Below, in pieces: positions 6,744 through 14,430 of a stretch of 64,000 nucleotides of DNA. Position 1 is the first letter of the stretch; each line of letters begins with the position of its first letter. Below the pieces are notes generated by a model. That model had not been told where the DNA came from, ran no database searches, and saw only the letters and a program-made list of their open reading frames with translations. The DNA is from a virus: positions 1 to 64,000 of the IMG/VR virus record IMGVR_UViG_3300020411_000334. One strand, 5' to 3'. The position numbers and the translations under genes were made by a program.

Positions 6744-6841
6744 TCTTCATCATCATATACACCTAAATGTGATAATAACACATTTATCCATATAATGCCC
6801 ATAATTAAAACAATTAATTCAAATATTGGTGTTGGTATCAT
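6740..6841 (-). CDS. Tiny single-pass membrane peptide, 33 aa
   Basis: ATG at 6841, TGA at 6740-6742. Residues 5-25 (PIFELIVLIMGIIWINVLL) form one hydrophobic segment, ending in GVYDDEE. Both ends overlap neighbouring genes by ATGA, one with the oxygenase upstream and one with the 135-aa gene downstream, which supports it as a real coupled gene. Confidence 0.6.
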   Translation of the reverse strand: MIPTPIFELIVLIMGIIWINVLLSHLGVYDDEE

Positions 6842-7365
6842 AATGTTGGTTTGAATAGTGGATATACTGCTCCTAGTGTTACTCTGTATCCTTCCTTAGG
6901 TGCTTCACCTCTGTGCCATATACTGCTATTGAATATAACTATCCTTCCTTCCTTAAATGGTATTCTCTTATAATCACAATCGTGGTTATCAACTATAACA
7001 GTATCACCACTTGTGCCATGTGCCATATAAATTGCTGTCATATAATCCTGAGAGTCTGCATCATTATGATTGCATCCATTCATGTCAGGTAATTGTCCAT
7101 TTAATAATATACGATAGCAATTAGTTATTTCATATTCTTTCAATATATCATTATAGATACATCTATTAAAATATTCATTAAACCAATAAGGTGGATGATC
7201 TTTTGGTTTATCTTGCTCTATCATCATACATCCAAAGAATCTTGCTCTATCGAATGTATTATATGGTGAGTTAGTATAGGTTACTGGCATTTGCTCAGTA
7301 TCCCTACTTACAATATTAACTAACCACTCTGGGAAATAATCATCTATAACCTTAACGTCATACAT
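6838..7365 (-). CDS. 2OG-Fe(II) oxygenase, HxD type
   Basis: A 175-aa protein with the double-stranded beta-helix signature of Fe(II)/2-oxoglutarate dioxygenases: metal ligands H100-x-D102 (in GCNHNDADS), distal H151 (in SSIWHRGEAP) and R161 (YRVTLG), which would bind 2-oxoglutarate. Such enzymes hydroxylate proteins or small molecules. The substrate cannot be read from sequence. It stands apart from the main oxygenase cluster, in a chain of small genes, and is coupled by ATGA to the downstream membrane peptide. Confidence 0.8.
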   Translation of the reverse strand: MYDVKVIDDYFPEWLVNIVSRDTEQMPVTYTNSPYNTFDRARFFGCMMIEQDKPKDHPPYWFNEYFNRCIYNDILKEYEITNCYRILLNGQLPDMNGCNHNDADSQDYMTAIYMAHGTSGDTVIVDNHDCDYKRIPFKEGRIVIFNSSIWHRGEAPKEGYRVTLGAVYPLFKPTL

Positions 7366-7574
7366 TAATCAGTTGCTCGCCATTGTTTATAAGAACTTTC
7401 TCGTGCATTCTTTGCCCTAGTAAGAATATCTTTCAACTCATTTGTTGCATTTATTCTTTCACTAATTGATTCTCTTAATCCATCCTCATCCATTTCAGTT
7501 TCTGAGTATTTCTTAGTTAAATTAATTAGTTTTTCAAGTGCCTTCGCTGCCTCGTCTCCTTCATTGCTCTTCAT
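7365..7574 (-). CDS. Hypothetical helical protein, 69 aa
   Basis: A charged, coiled-coil-like sequence (EGDEAAKALEKLINLTKKY at residues 5-23). GGAG lies 8 bases before the ATG at 7574. It shares one base with the start of the oxygenase downstream. Function unknown. Confidence 0.65.
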   Translation of the reverse strand: MKSNEGDEAAKALEKLINLTKKYSETEMDEDGLRESISERINATNELKDILTRAKNARESSYKQWRATD

Positions 7575-7824
7575 TTAATAACTCCTTATTAGATGTTTGA
7601 TTCAATAGATGCTCAACATCTCTCAACAAATCTAATCGTTGTTGATGATGATTTATACTATCATTTAGTGCTGATTTAACACAATTTACAAATTCTCCAG
7701 GAGTTACAACTTCGCTCTCTACATAGTCAACTACTGCATCTCTTAAATGATGAATGCATGCATTTACGTCTTGTTGATGCATCGCTGCGGGATGCTCTGT
7801 TTCTGTTACATTAATTTGTGTCAT
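7561..7824 (-). CDS. Hypothetical His-containing helical protein, 87 aa
   Basis: Begins MTQINVTETEHPAAMHQQDV. It has many His residues (HPAAMHQQDVNACIHH and NHHQQRLDLLRDVEHLL) in helices. A GGAG site precedes the ATG at 7824. It overlaps neighbours by 14 bases on each side. No family recognised. Confidence 0.6.
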   Translation of the reverse strand: MTQINVTETEHPAAMHQQDVNACIHHLRDAVVDYVESEVVTPGEFVNCVKSALNDSINHHQQRLDLLRDVEHLLNQTSNKELLNEEQ

Positions 7825-8029
7825 TGTTTAACTCCTTATAGTCCCAATTATTATCATTTGGATAATCTACCCAAAACATATAATCAGGGTTATCAATAGA
7901 TGAAAAGAACCATCTGTCTTTTCTTTTATGCTCTAATCTTACAATATTCTTACTATTTAAATATTTTAAGTATTTTTCTTTAGCATTATCAGATTTGGGT
8001 GATACCCAAACTTTACTACGCAATGTCAT
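7811..8029 (-). CDS. Hypothetical protein, 72 aa
   Basis: Begins MTLRSKVWVSPKSDNAKEKY, with LEHKRKDRWFFSSIDNPDYMFWVDYPND in the second half. It overlaps the end of the methyltransferase gene by 14 bases and so shares its transcript. Function unknown. Confidence 0.65.
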   Translation of the reverse strand: MTLRSKVWVSPKSDNAKEKYLKYLNSKNIVRLEHKRKDRWFFSSIDNPDYMFWVDYPNDNNWDYKELNNDTN

Positions 8030-8861
8030 TTAATCTTGTTAATAAATTATCTTGCAATGGTTTAACTCTATCTTCACACATTTTATAGTATGTATCATCA
8101 ATTTCAAATCCAATGAAGTTTCTCTTATTTTCTAAGGATACTTGTGCTGTTGTGCCACTACCCATGAAAGGATCCAATACTAAATCACCTTCATTTGTCC
8201 ATGTTTGAATATGACCTAATGCTAACTCCTCTGGCATTGTTGCAGGATGTTTGTAACTCTCTTTATTTGATTGTCCAAATCCTCCACAATTCTTAATCCT
8301 CCAAATATTATTCCTAGCACCAAATTCTTTGATTGGATTTGTCTTATTCTCTCTAATATCTAATTCACCTGTTTTCTTTCTACTTCTTGCTTTACCCCAT
8401 GATGTGGATCCTGCCCACTTATTAGGTTTATCCATGATAATATTAACTGTCTTAGGTTTACCCTTAGATAGTATAAAGCAATATTCAAATGCTTGAGAAT
8501 ACCTGACACTCTTACTGCCTGATGCAAAAGCAATGCCTGTTTTCTCATATATCATAGTATCATGTAGTCTTAAACCACATACATCCTTAAAATGTAATGC
8601 CTGTCTAAAACTTGTGCCTGTCTCACTACCATTTACTGTAGCATCATTCACATTCCACATTATAACACCACCATCTTTTAATACTCTCTCCAGTTGACAA
8701 GCAACTGCATAGAATACTTCCATACTCCAACTACTAGAGTCGTTGTATGTCCTTAAATCATCATAGGGTGGTGACGTGACGACTAAATCAACTGATTTAT
8801 CATCAAGTTTCTCCATCCCTGCAATGCAATTAATATGGTATGTTTTATTAATTTCTAGCAT
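8016..8861 (-). CDS. DNA amino-methyltransferase, TSPPY class
   Basis: A 281-aa site-specific DNA methyltransferase. Motif IV TSPPY is at residues 29-33 and motif I DPFMGSGTT at 230-238, followed by NFIGFEIDDTYYKM. Catalytic motif first and SAM motif last is the beta-class order. SPPY is most often seen in N4-cytosine enzymes, although N6-adenine activity is possible. It methylates DNA with S-adenosylmethionine, probably to protect phage DNA. It has its own perfect-consensus promoter (8885-8913) and directly follows a PD-(D/E)XK nuclease-like gene, which suggests a restriction-modification relationship. Confidence 0.85.
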   Translation of the reverse strand: MLEINKTYHINCIAGMEKLDDKSVDLVVTSPPYDDLRTYNDSSSWSMEVFYAVACQLERVLKDGGVIMWNVNDATVNGSETGTSFRQALHFKDVCGLRLHDTMIYEKTGIAFASGSKSVRYSQAFEYCFILSKGKPKTVNIIMDKPNKWAGSTSWGKARSRKKTGELDIRENKTNPIKEFGARNNIWRIKNCGGFGQSNKESYKHPATMPEELALGHIQTWTNEGDLVLDPFMGSGTTAQVSLENKRNFIGFEIDDTYYKMCEDRVKPLQDNLLTRLNDIA

Positions 8862-8873
8862 TCAACATTAATA

Positions 8874-8901
8874 GAGGATACCCTATTATACTGGCATCCT
8901 C
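8874..8901. promoter_or_regulatory. Inverted repeat flanking the -10 box
   Basis: GAGGATACC (8874-8882) and GGCATCCTC (8893-8901) pair over 9 positions with one wobble. The 10-base centre holds the -10 box of the methyltransferase promoter. The placement is what an operator would have. A protein binding it would block RNA polymerase. Confidence 0.4.
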
Positions 8902-8913
8902 AGATATTGTCAA
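8885..8913 (-). promoter_or_regulatory. Perfect-consensus sigma70 promoter
   Basis: Minus strand TTGACA (8908-8913), exactly 17 bases, TATAAT (8885-8890). Both hexamers match the bacterial housekeeping consensus fully. It lies between the stop of the nuclease-like gene and the ATG of the methyltransferase, which would be read from a leader of roughly 15 bases. It is expected to be a strong early promoter recognised by host RNA polymerase. Confidence 0.8.
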
Positions 8914-8930
8914 GAGATTTATAAATCTCT
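8913..8930. promoter_or_regulatory. Perfect 18-bp palindrome beside the -35 box
   Basis: AGAGATTTATAAATCTCT is its own reverse complement. It begins at the first base of the -35 box of the methyltransferase promoter and covers the stop codon of the nuclease-like gene. It could be an operator, or a 3' hairpin of the nuclease message with a TATA loop; no T-run follows. Confidence 0.4.
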
Positions 8931-9575
8931 CATCTTCTCAAATCCTGAGAAGTTTAAACTTTTAACTTCATTGTCCTCAGGTAATATTTGTTGAGTAGGT
9001 AATGGTAAGAAATGTAATTTCTTTGTTGCAGGTCTTACTATACCTATTTGAGATAATATACATTTCTCTTCACCCACTAATAATTCAAGTGTTGAGAAAC
9101 TATCCTTACGTCCTGATGATGACTTCCATACATTTGACTCTGTTAAGTTAGTATCGATAACAACCATACCAAATGAATCAATTTGATTATCATTAAATGT
9201 ATATTTAATTGTCCATACTATGTTAGTCTTTGCACCACCAAAGTGTGATGTCTTATTACCAGTAGCAAATGATGCCTTACTATCTCCACCCATTAATTTA
9301 AATTCAACTGGTGTATCACCAAAGACATAATCATATCCTGATACCTCTTCACGTCTAGCATCAATACCTAGATTCTTGATTGTATCTTCAATGGCATCAT
9401 TCACAATATATTGGAAAAACTTTGTGAAGTCTGCTGTATTCATTGTATTCTTGTAGTCTTGTAAACTACGTCCATATATCCTAAAGTCGGTGATATACTC
9501 ATTTAAATCCTTGATAGCACATAATGTTACTGTCTCAAGGTCGGATATTAAGTCTGTTTTAAAAGTCTTTGTCAT
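8919..9575 (-). CDS. Putative PD-(D/E)XK restriction-type endonuclease
   Basis: A 218-aa protein. The key signal is D82 and E91-x-K93 in the stretch YDYVFGDTPVEFKL (81-94), the spacing of a PD-(D/E)XK nuclease site. It is followed by GGDSKASFATGNKTSHFGG and a beta-rich part, as in several type II restriction enzymes after the catalytic strand. It lies between two DNA methyltransferase genes on the same strand, and that context is the strongest reason to call it a restriction enzyme. In a phage it could cut host DNA while methylated phage DNA is spared. I cannot name the restriction family or recognition site. Confidence 0.6.
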   Translation of the reverse strand: MTKTFKTDLISDLETVTLCAIKDLNEYITDFRIYGRSLQDYKNTMNTADFTKFFQYIVNDAIEDTIKNLGIDARREEVSGYDYVFGDTPVEFKLMGGDSKASFATGNKTSHFGGAKTNIVWTIKYTFNDNQIDSFGMVVIDTNLTESNVWKSSSGRKDSFSTLELLVGEEKCILSQIGIVRPATKKLHFLPLPTQQILPEDNEVKSLNFSGFEKMRDL

Positions 9576-9648
9576 TTTATGAATAGAATTTGTTTGACAT
9601 ACTTAATATAACATATATTTACGCCACGTCTTTTATTTGTAATATTAC

Positions 9649-10443
9649 TTAATACTCTTGTAAATCACATCCTATGTATCTACGTCCAAATCCCTTAGCA
9701 ACTGTCCCTGTAGTACCACTACCCATAAATGGGTCAAGTATAATATCATTCTCTTCACTACCTGCCAATATACAAGGTGTTATTAATTCCTCAGGATATG
9801 CTGCGTGATGTCCAGTTGCTCTATTAGGTTTAACCTTCACATCCCATACTGTTTTCTTTCTCTTTAATTGTTTACCATCAACAGTTGGCACTTTAATACT
9901 ATCCACATCAAAATAATAATTCTGATTCTTTGATAATAAAAAGATATACTCATGTGATTTAGTGCATCTATCTCTTACACTCTCAGGCATAGGGTTAGGT
10001 TTATTCCATATTATATCCTGTCTTAGATACCATCCATCCTGACGTAATGCGAATGCTAACATCCAAGGTATGCCAATTAAATCTTTCTCTTTATATCCTT
10101 GTAGTTTATTACCACGTCTAGGATTTATTTGTGGTAGGTCTTGGTCACCACCAAATGATTGATTAGGTAATGCCTGACCTTTACCACCTCGATAGTTATA
10201 ATAACTATCACCTATATTAACCCATAATGTCCCATCATCAGTTAATATATCTCTCACTAATCGAAATACTTTAACTAACTCATCAACATATTCCTCAGGT
10301 GATTGCTCTAAACCTATTTGATTATCTGCACCTTTATAATTTCGCAATCCATAATAAGGTGGGGATGTAACACACATCCTACACTTATGATTTATTGTTG
10401 GTAATGTATATCTACAATCACCATATAATACTGTGTCAATCAT
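9649..10443 (-). CDS. DNA amino-methyltransferase, TSPPY class
   Basis: A 264-aa beta-class DNA methyltransferase: motif IV TSPPY (26-30, in VTSPPYYGLRNYKG), middle region with LIGIPWMLAFALRQDGWYLR and IWNKPNPMPESVRDR, and motif I DPFMGSGTT (237-245). The TSPPYYGLR and WxKPNPMPESVxDR patterns are common in phage and plasmid methyltransferases. It is only distantly similar to the methyltransferase at 8016-8861, so the two probably recognise different sites or strands. It lies upstream of the nuclease-like gene, probably expressed from the promoter at 10625-10652. Confidence 0.85.
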   Translation of the reverse strand: MIDTVLYGDCRYTLPTINHKCRMCVTSPPYYGLRNYKGADNQIGLEQSPEEYVDELVKVFRLVRDILTDDGTLWVNIGDSYYNYRGGKGQALPNQSFGGDQDLPQINPRRGNKLQGYKEKDLIGIPWMLAFALRQDGWYLRQDIIWNKPNPMPESVRDRCTKSHEYIFLLSKNQNYYFDVDSIKVPTVDGKQLKRKKTVWDVKVKPNRATGHHAAYPEELITPCILAGSEENDIILDPFMGSGTTGTVAKGFGRRYIGCDLQEY

Positions 10444-10455
10444 TCCAATGTCTAA

Positions 10456-10554
10456 TTACACCACTAACAATAAAACAATTAGTGATGAGATAAGTAAGAA
10501 AGATAATAGATCGAATAATGAGTACAAGATTATCATATCTCTTGGTTGTCTCAT
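10456..10554 (-). CDS. Tiny membrane peptide, 32 aa
   Basis: ATG at 10554, TAA at 10456-10458. MRQPRDMIILYSLFDLL is followed by an almost entirely hydrophobic end (LLISSLIVLLLVV), so it is probably a single membrane span. AGGGAG lies 8 bases before the ATG. It is first in the transcript that leads to the methyltransferase and nuclease-like genes. No function known. Confidence 0.55.
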   Translation of the reverse strand: MRQPRDMIILYSLFDLLSFLLISSLIVLLLVV

Positions 10555-10624
10555 CGTTAAAACTCCCTAAACTATACTTCCAGACTCTCCACCACTTTCT
10601 CATTCTTTAATTCAAATATATTAT

Positions 10625-10652
10625 ATTATATCATATATTTTTTATTTGTCCA
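10625..10652 (-). promoter_or_regulatory. Sigma70-type promoter ahead of the modification block
   Basis: Minus strand TGGACA (10647-10652, 5 of 6 consensus), 16 bases, perfect TATAAT (10625-10630). It overlaps the stop of the 112-aa gene and precedes the 32-aa peptide and the methyltransferase and nuclease-like genes. A second TATAAT lies 5 bases further on. Confidence 0.6.
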
Positions 10653-10980
10653 TACCTGTTATATCAGTTGGCAAATCTTCATTTCCAGGATGATCTCTGA
10701 TATAACCTTTATAATTCTTATGGTTATAAAAATGCTCATCCTCAATATAGATATCATCCCAATCTTGGGGATATACTAACACATTTGTTTCTTTATACCC
10801 ATGCATACTATTAGGGTCATCATGTCTATTACAACTAACAGTTATATATTGGTCAGATATAAAATTAATTGTCCCTTCTTCACCATCTTTTAACTTAACC
10901 TTCATGCCCTTCTTTAGGGACTTAAGAATGTTTCTAATTTCCAAAGGAATTGCCTCTGCTAATAATAGTGGAATTGTCAT
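10642..10980 (-). CDS. Hypothetical protein with KOW-like segment, 112 aa
   Basis: Begins MTIPLLLAEAIPLEIRN. After a helical start, GMKVKLKDGEEGTINFISD (residues 25-43) followed by YITVSC has the G-x-V-x-(L/I)-x5-G pattern of KOW or SH3-like barrels. The rest is acidic and His-rich (IYIEDEHFYNHKNYKGYIRDH). It overlaps the stop of the next oxygenase gene by 4 bases, so it is the last gene of that operon. Role unknown. Confidence 0.6.
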   Translation of the reverse strand: MTIPLLLAEAIPLEIRNILKSLKKGMKVKLKDGEEGTINFISDQYITVSCNRHDDPNSMHGYKETNVLVYPQDWDDIYIEDEHFYNHKNYKGYIRDHPGNEDLPTDITGMDK

Positions 10981-11615
10981 AACGTTAATGAGTTATCATC
11001 GTATCCAAATTGACCTTTCATAAAATAATTAAATGCCATTGAATATCTCTGCTCATTGCTTTCATTAACACTAACACTATGTGCTAAGTGTGATGGAAAT
11101 ATTATTATCATACCTACCTCAGGCATAATATTAATCTCTCTCATATTATATACATTAGATCTAACTATGTCAGGTAATACTGTTTGTGTTACATATGTAG
11201 GAATAATTGCAGGACAATGAAATCTTAACTCACCACTATTCTCTGGTATTTTAAAATACATAACACCACTAAACATACTATTTGTATGTGTGTGACCTTG
11301 TGCAACATCACCATTCTCATGCATATTAACCCAACTACATGTATGGATTAATTGATGTCTTTGTCTTCCAATTCCTAACTCATTAAATACATAATTATCT
11401 AAATGCTCTTCAACAATATTTCTAATCTCTGGATGAGATTGTAACCATTGTCTATCAACTGACATACTACCATTATTTCTATAGGTAGGATCGTGATGAA
11501 AACTATCATCATTTGTTGGTGAATTAACTACCTCAGATATTAAATAGTCATCCAATTCTACGGTGTTAACATATATTGGTTGACTAAATGCAGGTATTAT
11601 TTCTGGTTGATTCAT
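10977..11615 (-). CDS. 2OG-Fe(II) oxygenase-like protein, HxH type
   Basis: A 212-aa protein of the 2OG-FeII_Oxy_5-like family: SWVNMHENGDVAQG, then H108-T-H110 and TNSMFSGVMYFKIPENSGEL, and a C-terminal IFPSHLAH (H179) with R190 before YSMAFNY. The first metal-site motif is HxH rather than the classical HxD, as in its relatives in this window. Likely a hydroxylase of a protein or small molecule. It is part of an operon of six oxygenases and two halogenases, with gene overlaps of 4 to 59 bases. Confidence 0.75.
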   Translation of the reverse strand: MNQPEIIPAFSQPIYVNTVELDDYLISEVVNSPTNDDSFHHDPTYRNNGSMSVDRQWLQSHPEIRNIVEEHLDNYVFNELGIGRQRHQLIHTCSWVNMHENGDVAQGHTHTNSMFSGVMYFKIPENSGELRFHCPAIIPTYVTQTVLPDIVRSNVYNMREINIMPEVGMIIIFPSHLAHSVSVNESNEQRYSMAFNYFMKGQFGYDDNSLTL

Positions 11616-11788
11616 CTTAGATGTAATTTATCATATATGGACTCAATTTCACTACGTTGTTCTTTAGTTAATTTGCCATATTTCTTATATAATTGACCCT
11701 GATAAATGAAAAGTGCCTTCCTTAATGTTTTCATTTCAGACGGAATTAATAATTGTCTGAAACATCTAGGGTCAGATTCCTGCGTCAT
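11612..11788 (-). CDS. Small basic hypothetical protein, 58 aa
   Basis: ATG at 11788, TGA at 11612-11614 overlapping the ATG of the oxygenase downstream. It starts MTQESDPRCFRQLLIPSEMK and continues as basic helices ending in EIESIYDKLHLR. It is embedded within the oxygenase operon and overlaps the upstream oxygenase by 17 bases, so it is co-translated with these enzymes. It may be a partner protein; no family recognised. Confidence 0.65.
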   Translation of the reverse strand: MTQESDPRCFRQLLIPSEMKTLRKALFIYQGQLYKKYGKLTKEQRSEIESIYDKLHLR

Positions 11789-12488
11789 TGTTCTCCCATA
11801 ATTGTTTTGTTACCTTAGGACTAAATCCCATCACACCCATATCAAATACTGGTGGATGATTCTCCATGTCATATTTATCGAATAACTTCTGTCTTACATC
11901 TGGATCCATAAATTTGAATGCCATAATGTATCTGTTATAAAGATAATGTGCTGACGGTGCACAACCTAAATGTGGTAGTCTACCATCAAATAATACTACT
12001 CTACCTGGTTTAAATGATACTATTCTCTTTGCTTCAAGATTATGATCAAAGAATATAGTCTCACCACCCCAATTCCAATTCCACTCTGGATTTAAATAAA
12101 CTAATACAGTTTTATTACTATCCACATGATAAGGTGCATCAACATGTACAGCAGGTGAGTTACCATACTTTAAGACATTAATATATGCACTATAAAGATG
12201 AGCACGAGGGGGCAAATCTGGGCATTTTGCTTCCAAATATCCTAACACATCTAGGTAGATAGGATTGTTACTTGCTTCTAGTCCTGCATTCTCATAGTAC
12301 TCTGGATCATTTACTGGACAAAAATTATATAATTGATGTGTCCAATAACTGTGACGCATGTCTACATCAGGTTGATTCTCACATGGTGGTGTATCAGTCC
12401 TGATCATCTTGTACGGTAGATATGTTATCTCATATAATAACTTATCTGATATTAATTTAGTATCATATACTGATATTAATTTACTCAT
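11772..12488 (-). CDS. 2OG-Fe(II) oxygenase, prolyl-hydroxylase-like HxD type
   Basis: A 238-aa protein with a classical Fe/2OG site: H115-V-D117 in SPAVHVDAPY, GGETIFFD (141-148), H173 in GRLPHLGCAPS and R186 in YNRYIMAFKF. The GGExxF pattern and the spacing resemble prolyl 4-hydroxylase-type enzymes. The N-terminal 100 residues, including many aromatic residues, may shape substrate binding. It lies in the oxygenase/halogenase operon. The substrate is unknown. Confidence 0.8.
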   Translation of the reverse strand: MSKLISVYDTKLISDKLLYEITYLPYKMIRTDTPPCENQPDVDMRHSYWTHQLYNFCPVNDPEYYENAGLEASNNPIYLDVLGYLEAKCPDLPPRAHLYSAYINVLKYGNSPAVHVDAPYHVDSNKTVLVYLNPEWNWNWGGETIFFDHNLEAKRIVSFKPGRVVLFDGRLPHLGCAPSAHYLYNRYIMAFKFMDPDVRQKLFDKYDMENHPPVFDMGVMGFSPKVTKQLWENNDAGI

Positions 12489-13093
12489 GCCTGATGATGT
12501 AATGCTCTAATGTTCATTGACATGACATATCTGTCATGCTCACTACTATTTACCTCAGTTTTATGTGTCAACCAACCAGGAAAGAATAATATATCTCCTG
12601 ATTCTACATCAACTGCTTCCCAATCGAAACCTTTATCATGGTATCCATATATTAGGGGTTCATTATACTTATAAACTCCCAGTGGGTCTTTGATCAATAG
12701 TCTACCACTATTCTCTGGGACATGCAAGTATGCTGCTACTGCCACTGCTACATGTTGATGATGATGCTCTCTAGTCCATGCACCCTTAGGATGTACATTT
12801 ATCCATGATTGCATCAAGTCTCTAGGCATAGGGTGATACTTCCATAGATTCCATAAGTCATCAACACACTTGAACACATATTGATTGAAGTCCTGGAATA
12901 TATCCCAGTTATGTGGTGGGTCATTAAAACATTGTACAACAGTAGTCACACCACCATCCATCTCAGGAGTTTCATCCATTGGATTCTCCCTAGCATAATT
13001 TACATACTCATCAACCCTATCCTTAATGGTATCAAATTTAAAATCATAATTACCCTTATACAAATAAGGATGCACATTAACAGGGGAGATCAT
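12485..13093 (-). CDS. 2OG-Fe(II) oxygenase-like protein, HxH type
   Basis: A 202-aa protein matching the 2OG-FeII_Oxy_5 pattern: SWINVHPKGAW, then H110-H-H112 with YLHVPENSGRLLIKDP, and C-terminal FFPGWLTHK (H177) with R188 in DRYVMSMN. The usual SGVYYL is changed to AVAAYL. It overlaps the upstream and downstream oxygenase genes by 17 and 4 bases. Likely substrate unknown. Confidence 0.75.
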   Translation of the reverse strand: MISPVNVHPYLYKGNYDFKFDTIKDRVDEYVNYARENPMDETPEMDGGVTTVVQCFNDPPHNWDIFQDFNQYVFKCVDDLWNLWKYHPMPRDLMQSWINVHPKGAWTREHHHQHVAVAVAAYLHVPENSGRLLIKDPLGVYKYNEPLIYGYHDKGFDWEAVDVESGDILFFPGWLTHKTEVNSSEHDRYVMSMNIRALHHQA

Positions 13094-13799
13094 AATAATT
13101 TCTATCTACTGGTTGTGCACTGCACAAATGTTGTAATGGTATGCTGAGAGATAATCTCTTTGCTTTAGGGAACGCACGATGATATGTCCTTGCAGGTATG
13201 TATAATATATCTCCTGGTTGCATCACATGATCAATTGCTATTGTCAGTTTAGATGGGTCAACACCCTGTCCTAAATTATCAGCAACAGAAGTATAATCTA
13301 ACTGTGGTATTAAATTTGATGCACGGTTCTCATATACTTCCCAGTGTGTCTCTCCATCTACTTGTATGATTAAATTATTAGCATAATCCTCATGTATATT
13401 AAATGATCTAGTATCACCTAGACCACAAAATATATGCATTGATGCTTGCACATTAAATATATCTTCTATCTGTTTTAATATGTACTGCTTGCTGTGATGT
13501 ATATACTCAAACTTCTCTATTATACATGTGTGACCATCAGCAAATATATTCATCAGTTCTCTGACCTCTGGTTGGTCATGTGCATCCCATGCTCTCTTAA
13601 ACTTAGGATACTCAATAAACTGATTAATATGTTTATTAATAAACTTGATGTTAAACTGATTAGGATTATTTAAACAGTATTCTATATCCTTCCACGTTAC
13701 CAAACCATGTGGATCCACCCCACTCTTGAATAAATGTGGTGTGTCATCATATTCCCAATCTTTAGTTTTAAGGGTTTCTATCAGGGTTAAAGAGGTCAC
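13077..13799 (-). CDS. JmjC/cupin-type oxygenase (ribosomal-oxygenase-like)
   Basis: A 240-aa protein with the JmjC-like cupin pattern: H136-E-D138 in RSFNIHEDYANNLIIQVDG, WEVYE, then VMQPGDILYIPARTYHRA with H207, and SLSIPL. Related bacterial enzymes (YcfD/RoxA group) hydroxylate Arg or His in ribosomal proteins. Here the N-terminal 90 residues differ and there is no winged-helix C-terminus. The similarity suggests a protein hydroxylase, which is relevant to the idea that this cluster modifies proteins. Confidence 0.75.
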   Translation of the reverse strand: MTSLTLIETLKTKDWEYDDTPHLFKSGVDPHGLVTWKDIEYCLNNPNQFNIKFINKHINQFIEYPKFKRAWDAHDQPEVRELMNIFADGHTCIIEKFEYIHHSKQYILKQIEDIFNVQASMHIFCGLGDTRSFNIHEDYANNLIIQVDGETHWEVYENRASNLIPQLDYTSVADNLGQGVDPSKLTIAIDHVMQPGDILYIPARTYHRAFPKAKRLSLSIPLQHLCSAQPVDRNYYDLPC

Positions 13800-14430
13800 G
13801 AGGTGTAGTCCAATTAAGATTTAATGTTATTCTATATTTCTCCTTACCAGTAGGTGTAGATGATGCATGGAACTGGTGTCCATTAAATACATGCAACATA
13901 TTTGGTTCAGGATATACTCTGTCTGCTACTGTCCATTTCTTATTTGTCATTGCAAACATCCATCTCTCATCTATTGTACCACGACTCTCATCATCCATCT
14001 CATTAAAGAAAACTGTTGGTGCGTTACTCTCGTGAAAATAATATAATGCTGCATAATGATCCTTTTCACTATCTGTGTGTGGTGCATTATGTCCTGTCTT
14101 ACCATTATTTAATAGTAGAGATAATCTAACACGTAACCAATCAATTTGATAATCAAATTGATCTTCTACACTATCAAGTAATGGTTGAAACTGTGGTAAC
14201 CATGGTGACTCAACATTATTCTGGTCTAACAATACATGTGTGAATCCTACTGTCTGTTCCTTATCAGGTATCTCCAATAATCGTACATCACCAAACTCGT
14301 ACCCTTGAGTACTATAACTGACATCATCACTTAAAAAATACCATGGGAATCCATTCATCCCCGATACTAATTTACATAAGCGAGAGTGGTAATGTTTGCC
14401 TAGTAGGTTCTTGACTTGGATAGATTCCAT
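13768..14430 (-). CDS. 2OG-Fe(II) oxygenase, HxD type
   Basis: A 220-aa Fe/2OG dioxygenase with H118-T-D120 (NAPHTDSEKDH), TVFFNE (139-144), H188 in FNGHQFHASS and R200 in KYRITLNLNW. The sequence YAALYYFHESNA places it with phage prolyl-hydroxylase-like enzymes. Its gene overlaps the next oxygenase upstream by 59 bases and the JmjC-type gene by 32, an unusually deep interlocking that implies coordinated synthesis. Confidence 0.8.
   Translation of the reverse strand: MESIQVKNLLGKHYHSRLCKLVSGMNGFPWYFLSDDVSYSTQGYEFGDVRLLEIPDKEQTVGFTHVLLDQNNVESPWLPQFQPLLDSVEDQFDYQIDWLRVRLSLLLNNGKTGHNAPHTDSEKDHYAALYYFHESNAPTVFFNEMDDESRGTIDERWMFAMTNKKWTVADRVYPEPNMLHVFNGHQFHASSTPTGKEKYRITLNLNWTTPRDLFNPDRNP

Noticed and set aside
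8913-8930. Palindrome as intrinsic terminator of the nuclease-like gene
   Set aside because: AT-rich stem with no T-run after it; kept as a possible operator instead.
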